Both the position numbers and the translations under genes were made by a program. From Lineus longissimus (taxonomy: Eukaryota > Nemertea > Pilidiophora > Heteronemertea > Lineidae): DNA of 64,000 bases. Of the stretch, positions 12,026 through 25,000 are shown one piece after another. The stretch lies in assembly GCF_910592395.1 (NCBI RefSeq), contig NC_088316.1:13082001-13146000 (forward strand), in the 5' to 3' direction. How positions within the stretch are numbered: the stretch's first letter is position 1; each line of letters begins with the position of its first letter. The notes below the pieces were generated by a model, which saw nothing but the letters and a program-made list of their open reading frames with translations, searched no databases and was not told the DNA's origin.

Positions 12026-14647
12026 TACAGGGTAGCTGATTGTATAAGTGGATTATCACGGTACATCTTGTCTTTTTCATTGCAAAGCTGGTACCTAGTG
12101 ACACTAAAAAGATGTAAATTTGCTCATTACCTTACCACATATTTTAATTCTATTTGGTAATGGCAGCCAAGTTTTTGCTTGTTGCTTGGATGCTGAAAAG
12201 TGATTTGTCTGGTATGGTGTCTTTTTTCCGAACTACCACTCTGGTTTGGGCCAGAAATGGGGATTTACTTTGTAGTGCCTTTTTTACATTGCAGTATTGT
12301 GTCGGAGTCTACCGAACAGGAAAGCTGATTGGAAGGTAGGCCACGTATGATTACCTCATCCACTGAGACAAGTACTTGATGAAGATGCTATTTAACAGTG
12401 GCATTTGGAAATTCTGTTGCTTTGTGGGAAGGTTAAAAGATGGAATTATTGATGACTGAGTTGACTCCAGCCGTTCTAAGTGTCCTTGAGCACATCACTT
12501 AACCATGCAGTTGTTTCTTTCCTCACAAGAGCATGTGATAACCAGTACATAACAGTAGTGAATGGTGCATTAGCAGCTACCAGGATTTCTCCTGAAAAGG
12601 ATAAACTTGCAGGATATACCCAGGGGATATACGGGATAGACTACATGTAGTAATGTACTGTCAGTTGATCTAGGGTCTTTTAATAAATCTACCAGACTGC
12701 TTGATCACACTATTTGCTGTAGATATCACAATATAAGATTCAACCTTTGGTATTTTGACCTCAAATGGGCAGCAAGTGGTGTGGACATCTTGGTCACCAC
12801 TCATCCAAACCCGAACTGCCTGGACTGTAGAGTTTGGGCCTGGCGATCTCCCCTGCTTGGAGCAGCCACCCCAAGAGCAACGGGAAAGCGAAATTCTTGA
12901 TATGCAGTGGAGCAATATTTATTTACAGGTTCAGCAAGGTGCCATCCATGAGAGTCAGCATGGTTTAATTTCACTAACTAAAGAAAATCAGGGGTACGTC
13001 CATTTAGAACGGAACACCTCCAGGCGGCTGCGAAAACGTAATGCTGATGATGTCACAGGAACCCGGCCCAGGGGATGCAAAGCTAGGAACTGCCTCAGCC
13101 CACAGCTACCCGTTCCACCATTCATAGGACTCGAGGAGGGAAGACTTGGGGGCAGGAGAGAGAAGAACAAGACAAACATTCCATAAGCAGTATTTCGTTG
13201 GTGGTTTACGTGTCCGAAAACACATCAAAACATTTCGCAAACTGAAATCGCAGTGGTCCTAGTTTTAACCTTACACCATCAGACTAGGAGGATGAAAACT
13301 CCTGGTGTTGTCAAAATCTTGGGTACGCCTCTCTCCTCATTAAATGTTAACAGTACCGAAAGTCATATCCTTTATTATAGGTAATAGGCCTCCAATCGGC
13401 CAACAATGTAACAAGAATTGGAGACAAATGTAAAGCAATTCAGTCTTCCTTTCCTTATTTATATATAATATATCCTATCTTAAAGCCGCATAAATATTTT
13501 CTTTCAAAGCCTATGTACATAGATAAAAGAATATACAATTCAGGTTTTTCTGTCCGAAACCTAAATCCGAAATGTTGGGGAAAAACTTACAACTGTACGA
13601 GGCTTGAAAACAAACAAGTTTGCACACAAGTGAGTATTAAATTAATACTCACTCGCGGGCGGCCACGCTATTATCATATTTGCGGGCGGCCGCGCTATCA
13701 CACATGGTTGCTATCGTCTGCATTGTAGTTCTACCCATTACCGCTAGTGATTTTGGTGGCGCTGCTGGTCGCCTTACGCATACAATCGGCTAGTTTCCCG
13801 CTCACTTCGTTGCCATGGAGTCTCCGGTCACGGGTTCCTCGAATCGTTCGTTGATTGGCTAGTCTCAGTACTGGCGGGCTGCCATTCTCGCACATGTTAC
13901 TCTGGGGGCTGGGTCGTCTCCAAGATGAACAAACGATCGGCAATGGCTAGAGCTGACTCAATATGGCTAAAAGTGACAGCCATTTGGCTAAACAGTGGCC
14001 AGGAGGAAAAAAATCACTGAGCCAACCCTGATTAAGGAATCATCTCAAAATGGACAGGAGTCTAAAAAGACCTAAAAAATGCAGTCACTCCTGGACCCCC
14101 TACATGTATGCTTATCTCTCTATGTCTCTCTATCTCTTACCACCTTGCCACTAAATAGACTAAAAAAAGCTGCAGTTTCACTGCAGCTGATCTACTCCAT
14201 CCGAGACAAAAAACTTCAATCTATTTAGGCTTCAGCCTAGTTGGAGATGCTCCCCGAGCCAACTGAGGCAACCGATGAAAAAGTAGCTTCAAGTAGTCAC
14301 CATGGTATTTGCCATGATTTAGTCACTAGTATGCGAATTGCTTTAGTCACATAATTGTATATCAAGCTATTAAACCTTATACAGTCCAAATCATAATTGT
14401 TATCCCTAAATTCGTGTTGATGTGCTACCCAGTGCGTGGATCGCGCGTATGTCGCACGTAGGTCGCGAGTAATTAACGCAAAATATAGAGAGATGAGTGT
14501 GTCACTGGTGCGTCATTGACGCGCAACCCAGTGCGTAATGCGCGCGTATGTAACTGATGCGAAGCAGGACGGATGTCATTTGTGACCTGGACTGTATGTA
14601 CACACTACTGTAAAACCGTAAAATTTTCATATGGTGATAAACTGAAT

Positions 14648-14760
14648 CGTTTTTGCTGCCAAAATCTAATGGTTAATACAGCAGAGTTGAAAAATGTTGA
14701 GCTTTCAAGTGTGCGTGTGATGGTGCATTTGCGAAAATAAAACACTCACAAAAATATCAT
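14648..14760. repeat. Dispersed repeat, copy A (partner at 21917-22050)
   Basis: Both copies share TTTGCTGCC, a following TAATGGTTAA, GAGTTGAAA, GATGGTGCAT and CGAAAAT in the same order. No coding potential is seen. It is an unclassified dispersed repeat. Confidence 0.5.
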
Positions 14761-15874
14761 GGCTTACAGTACCGCTTCACTTCTTCAGCATGATCAATAT
14801 TTTCTGTCACCATGGTCACTATTTTTCAGTAACGCAAAAAATGAGATCCCCAAAACCAGATTCATTTTTGAATACAAAACGGCTCCAGACACAAAACTGT
14901 ACAAATTGTACATGTATCATCACACGACTATGATTTTCAGTATTAAATACATTTTCCAAGGTTGACAAAATGAATAGCAAGTGGAAAAGCAGTATATGAC
15001 TTCCCCAATGATAACAGATCCATGATTTTCAGACACTGAAGTTTTCTTCGTATCATTAAATGTTCTACTTTTTGTTTCTCAACTATGAGCAGCTGTATTT
15101 TATCTTTCTGCCAGACCTTGGCAGCAAGTTGTTAGATTTAAGATCACGATGCAAATACGTTAATTTCAAACACTCATTTCTGCGCTAACACGGTATTGAG
15201 AATATTTTTGAAGAACATAGAGCTGACAAAACTATGCTGGACCATGAATATCAGCAATGGCTTTGTGTTATTTATGTTCTGATGGTCATATAGACCAGTA
15301 CTCACAATTCCTAACAACATTTAGCTGGCCATCTACAAAAGGTCACACAAATTTTAACAAACTTTTGAACGCATGATCCTGGTCCCAAATCACCACATTG
15401 TACAGGACAATACACTACACAGGTGTAAGAAAAATAATATGTACCCCTTGGTCACATTAGACTAATATTCAGCTATAACGCTGAAATTTCAGCTTCAGCT
15501 AGACGTATAACGCTAAAATTTTAGCTAAAGCTACATGTATAACAGCTATAACACTGAAATGCCCCTGTATGTTTCATGGTTGTAATGAGTAATATCAAAA
15601 CTCCTTCAGTTGGTTTACATAAGATTCATCATGTCGCAACAATTGTCGCCTTTCACTTGTTACATGTCACAATGGCTAAAACATTAACCGCTACATCACG
15701 CCCGTCTATGTTTTAGACGGTGTAGTTCTGGTTGTACTAATCACACCCGTCTACATGTATGTTTGAGACAGCATAGTCCTTGTTGTACAAAACTCCTTCA
15801 ACAATTTTACATAGGATTCATGATGACACATGCCACATTATGATGTATCACGTGTCACATGTAACAACCACGCT

Positions 15875-15939
15875 CTTGAAAACGTGACATGACATATTAT
15901 GTCATGTCACGTTATGACATATTATGTCATGTTTTCAAG
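15875..15939. repeat. Nested palindromes built from ATGACATA/TATGTCAT
   Basis: A 29-bp near-perfect palindrome is at 15883-15911, with 14-bp arms starting CGTGACATGACATA and a one-base centre. It is enclosed by CTTGAAAAC and GTTTTCAAG arms at 15875 and 15931. More TGACATA/TATGTCA units continue to about 15965. Confidence 0.75.
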
Positions 15940-16033
15940 ACATGACATAGTATGTCATGTCATGTTTTGTATTGTTAAACACAAGGGTGAAAATGACTTG
16001 GTGAATACTATGTCGCCTGCTCTTAGGAAACCT

Positions 16034-19000
16034 CTACTGTGTCGTAGGTACTATCAGAGTCGTAGCTGGCATCGTTGAAGTCGACGTCATCATAATATGC
16101 GATATATTTTGAGCAATGATTCGTTCGTCGTGAGCAGAATATCCTTGGACTTGGAGTCTTCTGAATGTATCCAACATTCCTATTATGGTACTGAAAGATA
16201 TAAATCAAAGGGTATAAAGTTTTGATCTTTTTCCACAGCTTTTCGATAACAGTGCTGAGGCCAGTAATTGAATCATGCTCAAACTTCACCGTCTAGATAT
16301 TTTGTATACAGATCCCTGGATACTTCCACTCGAAGTGTGTACCCTCCGGTGCATGCACAGAACGCCTCACTTTTGAGTTGAGCACTGGGGGAAGTGGGTA
16401 TAATCAGTAGAAGATCCAATGTATACACTATAACAAGCAATTCCCATTCCTCAACTTCGGCATTACTCAGAATGTCAATTTGACCCGCCAGTTTTAATTT
16501 CACTCTTTTTCCTCTACATCCAACTACTTCAGCTTTCTTGACATTTGGAATTTGATTTAAAACAGTCCTCTTTCACAAGTTTAGAATACCTAGACCATGA
16601 ATTAATCGTAAGCAGCAGCATATCAGATGCAGTAGCCCGTAAGCCCAGGTTCACATGCCAAGAGTTAGTGTTAAACAGCACTAAAGCGAAAGCCATATCT
16701 CGTATGCAGCCAAACAAGAAAGATTTTTTAAACTACTCAGTAACTACTTGTTTCGAACGTGTTAGTCAGACGCGTTGAAAGCATTCAAGGAAGACAGTGC
16801 CATGTGCAGAACCAGAAAATCCCATGCAGCAACATTACAAACACATCATGCCTACTTCCTTCAGAGCTGAACTAGGAACTGAACCATCCCTAATGGTTAA
16901 ACAAACAAACCCACGACCGCAAGCCTTTTTTTGGACAGCACACAAGATACACAGGACGGGTTAGGAACAAGTAACACCAAATACAGACTAGGGAAAAGAA
17001 TTTCCCTCCTTTGGCCACTGTTTACAGGAATAAGTCACTAAAAGTAATGTTCCTGTTAACCGAGTTACCATGGAGATGCATAAACTAACCTACAATCACA
17101 TTCTGTATTCAACTTTTCAAACAAGACTCCTGTCACCATGAACCATTCTCTTAATAGTATCAGTGAGACACACAGCGCAACTGGGGAAAGAGCAAAAAAG
17201 CAAAACATGACAAGTCGCAAAGAAGCAATGAAAAGGTTTGGAGACGAAGCAAAAAATTACAGCACGCTATGAATGTGTAATAAGCACTGTTTGAATTGTT
17301 CAACAAATAATTCTGCTTTTCGCAGGGACTTTCATCAACAGACTGACTATCTGTTGTCAAGCGACTATTTTTGCTGCAACCTGCGATCAAATACTGCTGT
17401 GTGCGACAAAAACATCTCTTGTCTGCATGCAAAATATCCGTGCAGAAAGTTAAAATCGTAGGACCAAATACAACAGTGGACAAAAACTAACAAACAACTT
17501 GAAATCTTATGACGAACATTTGCAGAACGGTACACAAACCACAATGACAAGCTTCAACATCCAAGACAAAGACAAGTTTTGTCATGAACAACCAGACTAT
17601 ATTTGGTATTTGCCTGCTCTATTCTTTGCATTTCATGGGCACAAATATAAGACTGAATTAGGGACTGCAGTAATGACTTTTCGATGGCCATGGTTAAGGT
17701 TATCCGTTGAGGTCAAAGGCATCAGCCTGCTGGTCAGTGCATAGAAGTGCGAGTTTACAACGAGGTACTTTCCACCTGTGGGAGGCAATGGAACGAGATC
17801 TAACGAAGGAGGGCTTACTGTCTCACCGGTCAGATGCAAAAAGTCTGGGTTCGAAGCCGAGTTGACCCTTGACCTGCTGATTGACCGGTGGACATGATAA
17901 CTTATAGATATTCGGGTACTCTGATGATCGAACATGATTTACAAAGCGAGTTACAAAACGTGCAGCAGCAGATGAACAAATCAGATGCAGCAACACAAAA
18001 ACTTACCCGACTACGCCCATCAATATGAGGAAAACATCCACAAACCACTGCCATTTGGTTAACGTCCTGAAACGAGGGCATGCAAAATATTACAAGGTCG
18101 CGCGAATTGAACATTTTATCAAATGCACAACATTTGACGAATATCGAAGTTCTTGGGAAATCTTTTAACTTTTACTTCCAATCAACAGCGGAAAGGCCTG
18201 GTGCCCCATATGAGAAAAACACACTTTAAGTCGACGATAGATCCACCAGTATATAACAGTAAAGTTTGTTTGATACTATATATCACAATATTATACAATA
18301 TTTAGTATCATAGTCACAGTGTCATGCCTAATGAAAGTGAGAGTCAGATTTGTATTTACAGTATGCAAAACTCTCTTTGATCTACCAAAAATTATCTGAA
18401 GATTCTTTTGACTTATTTGACAGATTTGTGTTTACAGTATGCAAAACTCTCTTTGATCCACCAAATATTATCTGAAGATTCTTTTGACTTATTTGACAGT
18501 TGTGTTTACAGTATGCAAAACTCTCTTTGATCCACCAAAAATTATCTGAAGATTCTTTTGACTTATTTGACAGTTGTGTTTACAGTATGCAAAACTCTCT
18601 TTGATCCACCAAAAATTCTCTGAAGATTCTTTTGACTTATTTGACAGATTTGTGTTTACAGTATGCAAAACTCTCTTTGATCCACCAAAAATTCTCTGAA
18701 GATTCTTTTGACTTATTTGACAGATTTGTGTTTACAGTATGCAAAACTCTCTTTGATCCACCAAAAATTCTCTGAAGATTCTTTTGACTTATTTGACAGA
18801 TTTGTGTTTACAGTATGCAAAACTCTCTTTGATCCACCAAAAATTCTCTGAAGATTCTTTTGACTTATTTGACAGATTTGTGTTTACAGTATGCAAAACT
18901 CTCTTTGATCCACCAAAAATTCTCTGAAGATTCTTTTGACTTATTTGACAGATTTGTGTTTACAGTATGCAAAACTCTCTTTGATCCACCAAATATTATC

Positions 19001-22000
19001 TGAAGATTCTTTTGACTTATTTGACAGTTGTGTTTACAGTATGCAAAACTCTCTTTGATCCACCAAAAATTATCTGAAGATTCTTTTGATTATTTGACAG
19101 ATTTGTGTTTACAGTATGCAAAACTCTCTTTGATCCACCAAAAATTCTCTGAAGATTCTTTTGACTTATTTGACAGATTTGTGTTTACAGTATGCAAAAC
19201 TCTCTTTGATCCACCAAAAATTCTCTGAAGATTCTTTTGACTTATTTGACAGATTTGTGTTTACAGTATGCAAAACTCTCTTTGATCCACCAAAAATTCT
19301 CTGAAGATTCTTTTGACTTACCCCCTGTAAATAAACATATGGAAAAGACCTGGCAGGATGAATGCAAGGAGAGTACAGCAGCTGGCACCAATCAATGCCA
19401 TTAGATTGGCGAAGTTGGGTATGACCATGACTATCATGCCTGTTAGAGATACCATCAAGAACCGCAATACATTCTGGAATGCAAAACAGTGGATTAGAAA
19501 TTGTATTATGAATGTGACAGGACATTTTCAAATTCAATGACAAGTGTCAATTTTTCAATGAATAAAGTAGGCCTTTGATAACGGTGGATGTAATCCTTTT
19601 TTGTTTAGATTTGAGAAATGACTGACATTTCAGAGTACCTACCCCAGGCCATCGTTTATTCGGATCCATCGATAATTTTCTTTCTAGTATTCTCATCACA
19701 GGAAACATCATGACTGAAACAAATTAACAAGGGTTAAAATACGACACAATACAAAACGGCTATACAATATGCATCAAAAAACAATATAAACTTGATCACT
19801 CACTTTTTACACAATGTATATCTAATAAAATTCGAGGCAAAGGAAGTAAAGTGACTGTGACCAAGGTCACAATTGATGCATGTTTGAGATCTAGACAATA
19901 CCACCCCTCTCACGCCTCTGGATGTGGTATGAAATTGGTTACAAGAGGCTCAAAAGGATGACATGGCTATTAATGGAAACAGGCCTGGTTTTAATACGTG
20001 AAAGCTTTTACAAGCCAAGCATTCTATTCAGCAAGATACGCGACTGATGACCTGCCCTGATACCAGAATGTCTCTGCCAACTTTTCGGCTTGTACTCACC
20101 TGGGTATGTAAAAAATAATGAAAGACACAGGCAGGATTTGACCATGATTGCAAAATCCAACGAGGACCCCTTCGGCAGATTTAGCGTGATGATGGCGTTT
20201 GTTTCTGGACCAAATGACTGAAAGGAAAAAGAAAAACGTGACAAAAACTAGAGTTTGAATGGAGTCTCTGTCAACCGTGAGGCCAAGCAGTCCAATGACA
20301 TCTCCGAGTCTGACTATGACCGAGTGCCCATGCAGTAGCTTGCTCATGCAGGTAAACCACAACTCGATATGATACAGCATCGACCGTTCTGCCTATTATC
20401 AAATATGTGACTCGCTCTACCAAAACTAGGCGCTTGGCGCAGTCGCATCTGAACTCGACAGGTTGATACGGACTTGTTGTTCATTTCCCTATTGTACATG
20501 TAGACCTTTTGTGAAATCTATTACAAACTGATTTGGTCACATTTCACAAAAGGTCTACAATAGGGAAATGAACAACAAGTCCGTATCAACCTGTCAAGTT
20601 CAGATGCGACAAGCGCCTAGTTTTGGTAGAGTGGGTCACATATGTGACCCGTTCTAGCAAAACCAATCGCATGTCGCACATAAGATGAGCCAAGATGACA
20701 CCAGGAGATAATAGAAGAAATTGATGTCGTCAGATTACACAAAAGGCAGACAATAGTGAAATGAACAAACAGTCCGTCTCAACCTGCCAAGCTCAGAGCA
20801 ATGCGACTGGTTTTGCTGGAACGGGTCACATATAGTGTATACTACATATATATAATTATCATTGGTGTACTTTAGTAATGTTACACATATATTGACATAA
20901 GCGCATGATTTCTCAATTTTCCTCGCGATGCAGCCATTCTTCTAGGACTGAAGCAGGCTGCAGCACTCTCTAGGGCAGGCTGCTCGGTTGGAAGTTGGAA
21001 CACCTGCCTTGAATACCCAAGATCAAGATAAGATTCTCGGCAATCTGGGGAACTGATTCTCCAGGCTGAGTAATGATAATGAAACCTTACTTACAAGATA
21101 ACCAAAAACTCCGAATGATATATACAGCAGCGTGACGATAACCATAGTTGACATGAACAACCTAGAAAAACAAGTTCATTTTAGGAGTCTTTTTTAGCTT
21201 CGGCTTATGCAAAACATGAATTATCTAGTACAAGGCCCGATTCACCGGGACACCTTGTCGATTGACGATCGTCGATTAGCACCAAGGGGTTAACTTACCA
21301 TTTAAATCTATGTCGAATTTCTTTCGCCATAGAGGATTCCAGCGAGAGGATCATACCTGCACCCTCATAGCAGTATATGCCGACGGCCAGGAAGAATGGA
21401 AGACCATATATGGACATACTCTTGGGATGCACCCTGAAAAGAATATCCAAGAAATGAATTTTGGATGGCTATGGCAGGGCATCTGGGCATGGAAACATTT
21501 TGGCTACAACATGCAAATTAGCTACCAGCGGTTAGTTTGTACTTCTTGATTACGAAAACCTTTAAAAACTGTCACCATTTCTACTGTGCATACCTGTCCG
21601 CCGGTGAAAGGTTGCTATTTAAATTACCTGCAGTGATTAGTGATGAGATTTTCTTTTCCTGAATCGAAGTCTCAGTTATTTGAGCAAGGGGAAATGGATA
21701 ACAAGAAATCGCTATGACGTGAAAAGGCATTAAGACGTCTATACCAACATCTGATGAAGGCCTTAAAAATTCAGCTTTTAAAACAAACCGTCACCTGAAA
21801 TTAGAAAAACCTGAATACCTACTCTACTTTATAGAGGTGCTCCAAGTCAAACCAGAAAACTACACCAAATGCCATCAGGTTAGAACACTGAGCAAACAAA
21901 CTGCAAGAGAAAAAAATTTTGCTGCCAGAATTTAATGGTTAAGGCCTCAGAGTTGAAATTTTCGTGCTTTTTTCATTTTCGTTTGATGGTGCATTCGTGA

Positions 22001-25000
22001 AAATCGCAAAAACACACGTGAAATTTCACGAGTGGTGTATTCCATGATGAATGTTTATATCAAGCATGTATTTACGCAATTGGAACTTTCCTATTTAATT
22101 ACAAATTACAAGTTTTTAACGAATGTCGAAGGCCTTTAATTGGGCCACATCAGGAGTATTAAAAAGGTCCAGAACAATCATCTCAGTGACAATTAACCGA
22201 ATCAGTTTTGTCCAATTGTTCTGAAGAACATCAGGCCAAACCAACTTTCAATGCAACATGTGCATAAGTTACTCATTGGTGTGGCCACGCATAAGAATGC
22301 ATTTGCACATGTGTCTACATGTAACAAAACCAACTAGGCCCTTCGTTGCATGTGAACCAAAATACACAGTGTAACATGCACAATGAAGTGCCTATATAGT
22401 GACCTTCTAATCTATTTTCTATGACATGTATTGACCATGCACACCTGTTCTATTTGAATCGAAAGAAGGCAATGTGGGTATGATACTTATTATTTATCTC
22501 AGCATCCTTCAATGTTCAAAAAATTATTTTGGGTGTAATTCAACGACGGGAATCCAAAGTTGCCCAAATTTAGTCTAGGATCAAAGAGGGATCTTCTAGG
22601 CTAGGGATGATGTTTCCCTCTTACCTTGAAATAGCCAAGCTGCTCAGATGTCTGAGGAGGGTGAGCAAATATAACGGCGGCAGGAGAATGAGTAACCAGC
22701 CCCATCTGAAATCAAAGTTAGAAAATATTTTTTTATAGCCAACTGTTTCAGGAGTGAAGAAACTATTAAATCTAACAGACAGTTCAACCAAGATAGCATT
22801 GTCCTGCAACGAAACGCTTAATTTACTAATGAGGTAATCTAATCAACGAGACAAAGGAACGGTTGCCTGCTAAAATCAAAGCAAGTCAAAGCAGAAAGTT
22901 GTAAAGGATCTGTGTAAAGTTGCAGACCAAAGAATATGTTAGATCTTTATATATGTTAGAAAATTCAATTCTGTGCCGTTTCTGAGGGGAGATACCTGAA
23001 TATACATGTAAATATAAGAAAGCACTTACAAAGGAACTCCTTTTATATAATCTGACAAGTTTTCAAGTATAAAGATGAGGTAGGCACAACAAAAACCTGA
23101 AAAAATACAAGAGGATATAATTTATACCGATATATTTTAAACACCACTCGGTAAATTGTACTGTAACTGCAAGATTGACAAGTTTCAGAATCTTGTTGTT
23201 ACATTAGCTGAAAACTTCCTTTGATATTCCATTCAAAGGCAAATTCCTTGGAACATTTTTAAACATCAAGTAGAGATTTGGGCATTATTGCACAAGAGTT
23301 CCTCATTCAAATCGCTAATTTCTCGGGCATCCTTTACGTGAAAATTGATACTCACCGACTTGTGAAACCAAAATAGCCACATCAACCAGAAGTCGTCCCG
23401 ATTTTCCGATGGCATAAAATCCAACATCGCCGTAGGATAACTCTTGCCCTGGGGCCTGGAAAGATAAACCAAAGATAGGGCATGAAGGAAAATATTCATA
23501 ACCATGAGGACCTGTCACTAGACTTTAAAAAATCTAGCTTTGGGACACACAAAATTTCCTGCTTTAGAGATTTGCACACAGAGTTGGGGTTTTTTCTTCT
23601 TTTTTTGGCGCTCTTTGATAATTTGCTCGATGATTTTTTTACATGAAAGTTCTATATTTAATGGAGACTTAGCACATCTGAAGAGATACAAAAAAAAACA
23701 CCCAGAAGATTTCATCAAAATTCATCGAGAAGTAAGCAGCACAGAGCAGATAATGGGTGATATGAATAAAGACTAGCAATTGCTTTTACTGAAAACCTCA
23801 TGTATATTTACACTAGGCCTTTCTGTACAAAACTGAAGTAAAATCATTTAACAGTCTTTATTCATATCACCCAATGTCAAAATAAAACTGCCATTTATAC
23901 CAAATCCCATTGACATGGACATAATCTTTCTCAATCACCAATTGATTCCATTTAAAAAAATACCTCTGACTGTTTTAAGATCGACCAGATTATTTTAAAA
24001 CTATATACTTGACTTTATCACATTACGAAAGCCATATAGGCCATTGTCACAGCTGCTCTGATTAACATGGTTTAATATGCAGCTGCGCAACGTAAATGGA
24101 GTAGACTCCTTTTATGCCAACCGCTATTAAAAACTCATGGCCTATATGAAAGATTTATGCACCAATGTATTGACATCACCAGCATAAAATTCGTTTTTAA
24201 AAATGACAGTAAACGAAAAGTTGTGTGTGATGACTTCGTTTGCTATGGTTGGGCTAAACTTGAACAATAAAACGCTGAATTAATTATAAGACACGCGGCC
24301 ATCGACGTCAGAATTTTGTATTGCTTTGTAAATTTTCAAGCCAGTGCATGATACACAGTGGCGTACAAATCAAAAGTACAAATGCAGACTCTGTTGGTGG
24401 CAAGTCAGAGTATGAATTTGTCTAAGACAGCCAGCAGGCCAGATGTGCCAGCCTGTGATAAACAGACTTGTTGCCTTTCAGACAATGTTGTTACTGGACC
24501 TCTTTTATCAATAATGGTGTAACTTTTATCTGGGAGTATCTGCCCTTCGACCAGCATCAACAGAAGGTCAACATAAAGTGGTCAATACTGGTAGTGGTAA
24601 TCGCCAACCAGCATCTCCACACGAACGCGACATATCTGTTTCTGTCTACACACATTTTAAAACGGTTACAGGAAAATTCGTCCCCGGATAATTCGTCCCC
24701 AAGGAAAATTCGTCCCCGAAAAATTCGTCCCCGAGGATAACTCGTCCCCGAGGATAATTCGTCCCCGGAAAATTTGTCCCCGAGGTTAATTCGTCCCTGG
24801 AAAGTTCGTCCCCGAGGATAATTCGTCCCCAGAAAATCTTACAAAGTTGAAATGTTTTGACTTTACTTTCTAAGACTCTTAAGTCTTGTCGAATGGACTG
24901 TAGTAATAACTACTACTTTCGATTTTTCTCATTCAGTGTAACACCTCTCTTTACTACCATACTAGCTAGTTACCTACCCCACTATTTTTATAGTAGGTAG

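Larger units (their letters stand above)
10518..16033. other. Intergenic, repeat-rich, no convincing gene
   Basis: This stretch has no spliceable coding chain I can support. The open frame at 12755-13186 (143 codons) has no recognisable domain. Contents include a short dispersed element at about 11934-12025, GCGGGCGGCC duplicated in 13656-13693, a probable small terminal-repeat element at about 14375-14600 flanked by ATACAGTCCA and its inverse, a dispersed repeat at 14648-14760, and palindromes at 15875-15939. Confidence 0.5.

Noticed and set aside
12154-12339. Short frame starting with a hydrophobic segment
   Set aside because: It resembles a signal peptide only weakly and has no partner exon.
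12755-13186. 143-codon plus-strand frame
   Set aside because: Composition is low in structure, there is no domain, no convincing splice neighbours and no Kozak support; probably chance in repeat-rich DNA.
17846-17866. GGTTCGAAGCC B-box-like sequence, possible tRNA or SINE
   Set aside because: No cloverleaf, no clear A box at proper distance and no terminator; may be a degraded SINE but cannot be supported.
19028-19543. Frames on both strands inside the 76-bp array, and the array as a possible CRISPR
   Set aside because: The units are contiguous with no unique spacers, in a eukaryotic intron; the frames only reflect the repeat, apart from real exon 11 at 19322-19473.
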